Translations under genes and position numbers: made by a program
The notes under the pieces: generated by a model
The model's input: only the letters and a program-made list of their open reading frames with translations
What the model was told of the DNA's origin: nothing
Database searches by the model: none
DNA from: an uncultured Bacilli bacterium
Lineage (GTDB): Bacteria; Bacillota_I; Bacilli_A; RF39; UBA660
Direction of reading: 5' to 3'
Assembly (NCBI GenBank): GCA_947631285.1
Contig: CANRKS010000037.1
Location: 1-9,212, forward strand
DNA: 9,212 nucleotides
Shown: positions 6,772 to 9,212 of the stretch, piece after piece
Numbering within the stretch: position 1 is the first letter of the stretch
Layout: each line of letters opens with the position of its first letter

Positions 6772-7170
6772 ATGGAAAAGAAAACAAAATATATTTTAAT
6801 AAGTATTGCTATTTTAATTTTAGGTATTGTAATTATCTCTATTTTTATCGTTGCAAAGAAAAATGGGGAAGTTAAAAATTATGTTGATTTTGTTAGGACT
6901 TATAATGTTATAAGTATTAATGCTAGTGATGATGCTGAGTATGTCAATTTAACCATTAGGGATCTAAACAGTGATAGTTTGGCAGTTGTTAAAGTAGCCA
7001 GAAATTTAATTGAAGATGAAATAATTGAAGATAGTCCTTATGAGTTTACTTTTGACTATAATGGTCCAGCCCTTGAGGATACGGTAACCTCTATTTTTTC
7101 AAATATGACTTTAAAAAGTGTTAAACTCACAAATAAACTATCTACAGAACAAAGGCAAGATACCTTGTAG
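6772..7170 (+). CDS. Small membrane-anchored protein of unknown function
   Basis: I do not recognise this 132-residue protein. It starts with EKKTK and one hydrophobic segment at about 7-28 followed by KK, so it is probably a single-pass protein; the remaining 100 residues are acidic and mixed alpha/beta in character, with 'YVDFVRTYNVISINASDDAEYVN' type beta patterning and no cysteine. Orientation with the C-terminal part outside is likely but the KK on both sides makes this uncertain. It has a good ribosome site (AGAGGGAAG from 6761) and lies 13 bases after rsmA in the same transcript. The stop TAG is part of the TAGGAGG ribosome site of the next gene, so the pair is tightly coupled. No such gene lies between ksgA and yabG in Bacillus subtilis. 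Confidence 0.75.
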   Translation: MEKKTKYILISIAILILGIVIISIFIVAKKNGEVKNYVDFVRTYNVISINASDDAEYVNLTIRDLNSDSLAVVKVARNLIEDEIIEDSPYEFTFDYNGPALEDTVTSIFSNMTLKSVKLTNKLSTEQRQDTL

Positions 7171-7178
7171 GAGGTTTT

Positions 7179-7493
7179 ATGTATAATTATGATTTTTCAA
7201 AAAATAATGAAAAAGTAATTTATGAAAATACTAATTTAGTAATTGAAAAAGATGAAAAATTAGGAACTAAATGTTTATTAATTACGAATAAAAATATATT
7301 ATTATTTGATAATTATAATGAAGGAACGGCGCTTAATACAAGAGGTCTTTATATGCCACCTTTATATTATGTAATCTTTAGTGAGCCACTTAAAAAATTA
7401 AATTATCAAGTTATCGATAATAATACATATTTGAAAGATTATAATTTAATTTTCTATAATTTAGATTTAGATGCTATTCTTAAAAATTCATAA
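7179..7493 (+). CDS. Small soluble protein of unknown function
   Basis: A 104-residue protein that I cannot assign. It has no signal peptide or membrane segment and appears cytoplasmic. The N-terminal two thirds alternate in a way that suggests beta strands ('VIYENTNLVIEKDEKLGTKCLLITNKN' pattern), then a 'GLYMPPLYYVIFSEP' stretch; a small beta-barrel or PH-like fold is possible but is a guess. The ATG follows TAGGAGG (7168-7174), one of the strongest ribosome sites in the window, and that site includes the stop of the preceding gene. Base composition and codon use match the neighbours, and the frame is free of stops throughout, so I take it as real. It probably closes the transcript from 5388, unless yabG is also read from it. 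Confidence 0.72.
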   Translation: MYNYDFSKNNEKVIYENTNLVIEKDEKLGTKCLLITNKNILLFDNYNEGTALNTRGLYMPPLYYVIFSEPLKKLNYQVIDNNTYLKDYNLIFYNLDLDAILKNS

Positions 7494-7507
7494 TTTAAAG
7501 TTAATAT

Positions 7508-7515
7508 CATAAAAT
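7508..7515 (+). promoter_or_regulatory. Possible mother-cell (sigma-E/sigma-K) -10 element upstream of yabG
   Basis: CATAAAAT resembles the CATAnnnT -10 shared by sigma-E and sigma-K promoters. No convincing -35 match at the right spacing was found, though TTCATAATT lies at 7487-7495 with a spacer that is too short. Bacillus yabG is sigma-K dependent, and this gap of 37 bases is the only one in the operon from 5438 to 8516 that is long enough for a promoter. Confidence 0.3.
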
Positions 7516-7520
7516 TTACT

Positions 7521-7525
7521 GGTGA
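7521..7525 (+). promoter_or_regulatory. Ribosome binding site deciding the yabG start
   Basis: GGTGA ends five bases before TTG 7531. The alternative GTG at 7522 lies inside this site and has no Shine-Dalgarno site of its own. Confidence 0.6.
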
Positions 7526-7530
7526 TATGT

Positions 7531-8304
7531 TTGGAAATTAATAAAGGGGATTTTGTAACCAGAAAAAGTTATAATCATGATACTGTTTTTAAGGTTATTA
7601 ATATCAAAAATGGAATATATTATTTAAAAGGAGCCGAAGTTAGATTATATGCCGATAGTGATATTTCGGATTTAGTAAAGTGTGATAAGCCAAAAGAAGA
7701 AGATTACTCTAAAGATGTAAGAGGAGGTAAGTCCTTAACAAGTGAAGATTTCTTTTATCTTCCAGGAAAAATCTTACATATTGATGGGGATAGTGAATAT
7801 TTAGAGAAGTGCTTAAAGTATTATAAATATGCTGGTGTGTATGCCATTGGTAAAAAGATTAAAGAAGAAGATATGTATGAACAAGTAGGACTTCTTTTAA
7901 AAGAATATAAACCTGACATTCTTATCATAACAGGACATGATGCCTATTATAAGAAAAAAGGAAGTATTAAAGATAATGATAACTATAAGAATACTAAGAA
8001 CTTTATTAAAGCTGTTAAAGCAGCCCGAAATTATGAAAAAAGTCACGATAAATTAGTAATAATTGCTGGAGCTTGTCAGAGTAATTATGAAGAATTAATC
8101 ATGGCCGGGGCTAATTATGCCTCTAGTCCGAAGCGAGTTAATATTCATGCTTTAGATCCCGCGATTATTGCTGTTACCATTGCTTTAACAGAAAGAAATA
8201 AAGAAGTAGATTTAAAAGAAACTTTAGAAAAAACTAAATATGGTAAAGATGGTATGGGTGGCATCATGGGTAATGGCCTTATGTATGTGGGGTACCCAAG
8301 ATAA
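7531..8304 (+). CDS. yabG: Sporulation-specific protease YabG
   Basis: YabG (peptidase family U57) is a mother-cell protease that trims spore coat and cortex-lytic precursor proteins late in sporulation. From TTG 7531 the protein has 257 residues and begins MEINKGDFVTRKSY, aligning without gap with the remembered Bacillus start MQFQIGDMVARKSY; this and the GGTGA site favour it over GTG 7522. Conserved blocks are 'EVRLYADSDISDL' near 36-48, 'HIDGDSEYL' at 83-91, 'ITGHDAYY' at 133-140 and 'GACQSNYEELI' at 180-190, then 'ASSPKRVNIHALDP' near 197-210. H136 and C182 are the likely catalytic pair, by analogy with the Clostridioides difficile enzyme. It is slightly shorter than the usual roughly 290 residues. 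Its stop overlaps the veg ATG by one base. The ksgA-yabG-veg order is conserved, here with two extra genes before yabG. Confidence 0.95.
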   Translation: MEINKGDFVTRKSYNHDTVFKVINIKNGIYYLKGAEVRLYADSDISDLVKCDKPKEEDYSKDVRGGKSLTSEDFFYLPGKILHIDGDSEYLEKCLKYYKYAGVYAIGKKIKEEDMYEQVGLLLKEYKPDILIITGHDAYYKKKGSIKDNDNYKNTKNFIKAVKAARNYEKSHDKLVIIAGACQSNYEELIMAGANYASSPKRVNIHALDPAIIAVTIALTERNKEVDLKETLEKTKYGKDGMGGIMGNGLMYVGYPR

Positions 8305-8516
8305 TGAATATTGATTTAGTTAAAAATAAGTTAGAAGCTAATCTTAATAAAAAAGTTATTGTAACAGTTTATGGCCTTAGAAATAAAATTTCCCGATATG
8401 AAGGAATATTATATAAAATATATCCCAATATATTTACAATTATGTATAATGGTAATGAAAAAAGTTTTACTTATAATGAATATATAACGGGGGATATAAA
8501 AATAAAATTTATTTAA
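8304..8516 (+). CDS. veg: Veg family protein
   Basis: A 70-residue protein of the Veg family (SH3-like small barrel), which in Bacillus subtilis is highly expressed in vegetative cells and stimulates biofilm matrix genes; its molecular role is unsettled. Visible family pattern: 'DLVKNKLEANLNKKVIVTVYGLRNKISRYEG' spacing as in Veg, then 'GILYKIYPNIFTI' (compare GILAETYPSVFVI) and 'SFTYNEYITGDIKIKF'. It lacks the roughly ten-residue C-terminal tail of the Bacillus protein. The ATG overlaps the yabG stop (TAATG) and no strong ribosome site precedes it, so translation is probably coupled to yabG. In Bacillus veg has its own strong promoter; here I see none, which would tie it to yabG expression. 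Confidence 0.9.
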   Translation: MNIDLVKNKLEANLNKKVIVTVYGLRNKISRYEGILYKIYPNIFTIMYNGNEKSFTYNEYITGDIKIKFI

Positions 8517-8522
8517 AAATAG

Positions 8523-8551
8523 TTGAAAATTAGTGGGGTTTGTTTTACAAT
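8523..8551 (+). promoter_or_regulatory. Sigma-A-type promoter of spoVG
   Basis: TTGAAA (8523-8528) and TACAAT (8546-8551) each match five of six consensus bases with a 17-bp spacer. Start near 8558 gives a leader of about 30 bases. Bacillus spoVG is known for sigma-H control; I could not fit the sigma-H pattern with proper spacing here. Confidence 0.7.
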
Positions 8552-8574
8552 TAAATTGGTGAGTATTTCAAGAT

Positions 8575-8582
8575 AAGGAGTG
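8575..8582 (+). promoter_or_regulatory. Ribosome binding site deciding the spoVG start
   Basis: AAGGAGTG lies six bases before ATG 8589. The in-frame GTG at 8580 is part of this site and cannot be the start, which agrees with the family start MEITxVR. Confidence 0.9.
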
Positions 8583-8588
8583 AAAATT

Positions 8589-8858
8589 ATGGAAATTACA
8601 AAAGTACGTGTTCACAAGGTCGATAGAGAAGGATCTCGACTAAAAGGTTACGCAACAGTAACTATTGATGATTGCTTTGTTGTAAGCAATATTAGAATAA
8701 TAGAAGGAGAAAACCGTTTATTCTGCGCAATGCCAAGTCGTAAAGTAAATGATGATAAATTTGAAGATATAGTTCATCCAACTAATGCTGAAACAAGAGA
8801 AATGTTTGAATCTAAAATCTTAGAAGAATATAATAATCCAACTGTTGAAGAAAATTAA
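8589..8858 (+). CDS. spoVG: Septation/sporulation regulator SpoVG
   Basis: SpoVG is a small nucleic-acid-binding regulator, which affects septation and sporulation in Bacillus and virulence and cell-wall genes in other Firmicutes. The 89 residues match the family throughout: 'MEITKVRVHKVDREGSRLKG', 'ATVTIDDCFVVSNIRII' (about 22-38), 'LFCAMPSRK' (44-52), and 'DIVHPTNAETRE' (60-71) with the short acidic tail typical of small SpoVG proteins. Start at ATG 8589 is fixed by the AAGGAGTG site and by the family N-terminus. It stands alone between its own promoter and a GNRA-loop terminator. Codon use includes several CGT, AAC and GGT-type codons, compatible with high expression. In Bacillus sspF, ispE, purR and ridA lie between veg and spoVG; here they are absent. 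Confidence 0.97.
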   Translation: MEITKVRVHKVDREGSRLKGYATVTIDDCFVVSNIRIIEGENRLFCAMPSRKVNDDKFEDIVHPTNAETREMFESKILEEYNNPTVEEN

Positions 8859-8882
8859 GTAGGGAAACCTACTTTTTATTTT
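8857..8882 (+). terminator. Rho-independent terminator after spoVG
   Basis: AAGTAGG (8857-8863) and CCTACTT (8868-8874) form a 7-bp stem closed by a GAAA tetraloop, followed by TTTATTTT to 8882. The left arm begins inside the spoVG stop codon. Confidence 0.92.
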
Positions 8883-8902
8883 GTTCTAAATTTTTAATTT
8901 TC

Positions 8903-8910
8903 ACATACCC
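8903..8910 (+). promoter_or_regulatory. Possible mother-cell sigma-E -10 element for yabP
   Basis: CATACCCT matches six of eight positions of the sigma-E -10 consensus CATACAAT and the CATAnnnT of sigma-K. The -35 region about 14 bp upstream (around 8881-8888) is not a good match. Bacillus yabP is a sigma-E gene, and this gap follows a terminator, so a promoter is expected here. Confidence 0.35.
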
Positions 8911-8928
8911 TTTTTAATAGGAGGATAT

Positions 8929-9212
8929 ATGGAAAGTGTTATAGATGGAAATAATTATGGTAGTCATGAAATAAAAGTAGTTGATCGTAGTATTATTAGT
9001 TTATCAGGAATTAATAAAATAAGTAGTTTTGATGATCAAGAATTTTTAATGGAATCCAATATGGGAATTATTCTTTTAAAAGGAGAAGGCTTAGAAATAA
9101 TTAAATTAGATACCCATGATGGTAATGTTAAAATAAAAGGTAAATTAATAAGTATAGCTTATTTAGAAAATATGAAAAAAACTAAAGAAGAAAGTTTACT
9201 AACTAAATTATT
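8929..9212 (+). CDS. yabP: Sporulation protein YabP (3' end cut by the window edge)
   Basis: YabP belongs to the YabP/YqfC family of small mother-cell sporulation proteins; in Bacillus it is encoded with yabQ and is sigma-E controlled. The frame gives 94 codons and runs off the right edge. Family features are visible: 'ISLSGINKISSFDDQEFLMES' pattern at about 23-43 (compare the ITGVKQVESFDNEEFLLET of Bacillus), 'GIILLKGEGLEI' at 46-57, 'GNVKIKGKLISIAYLE' at 65-80, and a final KLF as at the Bacillus C-terminus, so only a few codons are missing. The ATG follows TAGGAGGAT (8918-8926). Translation from this start agrees with the family length. In Bacillus yabP lies elsewhere, after mfd and spoVT; adjacency to spoVG is a local rearrangement. 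Confidence 0.9.
   Translation, partial: MESVIDGNNYGSHEIKVVDRSIISLSGINKISSFDDQEFLMESNMGIILLKGEGLEIIKLDTHDGNVKIKGKLISIAYLENMKKTKEESLLTKL

Noticed and set aside
7522..7530. GTG 7522 as yabG start
   Set aside because: No ribosome site precedes it, it lies in the GGTGA site for TTG 7531, and the family N-terminus aligns from 7531.
8533..8566. Sigma-H promoter for spoVG, as in Bacillus
   Set aside because: GTGGGGTTT and GAGTAT partly resemble the two boxes, but the spacer is about 16 bp, well above the usual 11-12, and each box has mismatches. A sigma-A pattern fits better.
1..9212. Mobile element, CRISPR array, tRNA, rRNA or defence system
   Set aside because: No terminal inverted repeats, transposase motifs, regularly spaced repeats, or cloverleaf-type sequence were seen on either strand, and every sizeable open stretch is accounted for by the listed genes.

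Overview
The window is a chromosomal segment of a low-G+C, spore-forming Firmicutes (Bacillota) bacterium. The base composition is strongly AT-rich, Shine-Dalgarno sites are clear, and a tRNA-sensing T-box leader is present. The gene order (metG, tatD, a 3D-domain gene, rsmA, yabG, veg, spoVG) is a shortened form of the Bacillus/Clostridium metS-tatD-yabE-rnmV-ksgA-yabG-veg...spoVG neighbourhood. The short proteins, low G+C and cell-surface protein style suggest an uncultured gut Bacilli or Clostridia lineage, but the exact taxon cannot be fixed from the sequence.

Layout. Bases 1-343 hold the C-terminal end of a large, probably surface-exposed protein. Bases 344-632 hold a sigma-A-type promoter and a methionyl T-box leader whose specifier reads AUG. 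This leader controls a tightly packed operon: a HAD phosphatase (UUG start), a dUTPase, methionyl-tRNA synthetase and a TatD-type DNase, closed by a strong terminator at 4043-4074. Next is a single gene for a membrane-anchored protein with WG-like repeats (4152-5345), with its own terminator.

A near-consensus promoter (TTGACA, 17 bp, TATAAT), whose -35 box overlaps the T-tract of that terminator, starts a second operon. It encodes an exported 3D-domain protein, the 16S rRNA dimethyltransferase RsmA, and two unidentified small proteins (one membrane-anchored, one probably cytoplasmic). The sporulation protease YabG follows after a 37-bp gap and may have its own mother-cell promoter; Veg overlaps YabG by one base. 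SpoVG is a single-gene unit with its own promoter and terminator. The window ends inside yabP, a sporulation gene of the forespore-engulfing mother cell.

How the genes fit together. The first operon couples charging of tRNA-Met to its own supply through the T-box and carries two nucleotide-metabolism genes under the same control. The second half joins ribosome maturation (RsmA), envelope remodelling (3D protein) and sporulation (YabG, Veg, SpoVG, YabP). I see no mobile element, CRISPR array, tRNA or rRNA gene. I see no clear new defence or biosynthetic system. The least explained parts are the two small genes between rsmA and yabG, the WG-repeat membrane protein, the compact Met T-box driving nucleotide genes, and the cysteine-bearing exported 3D protein.
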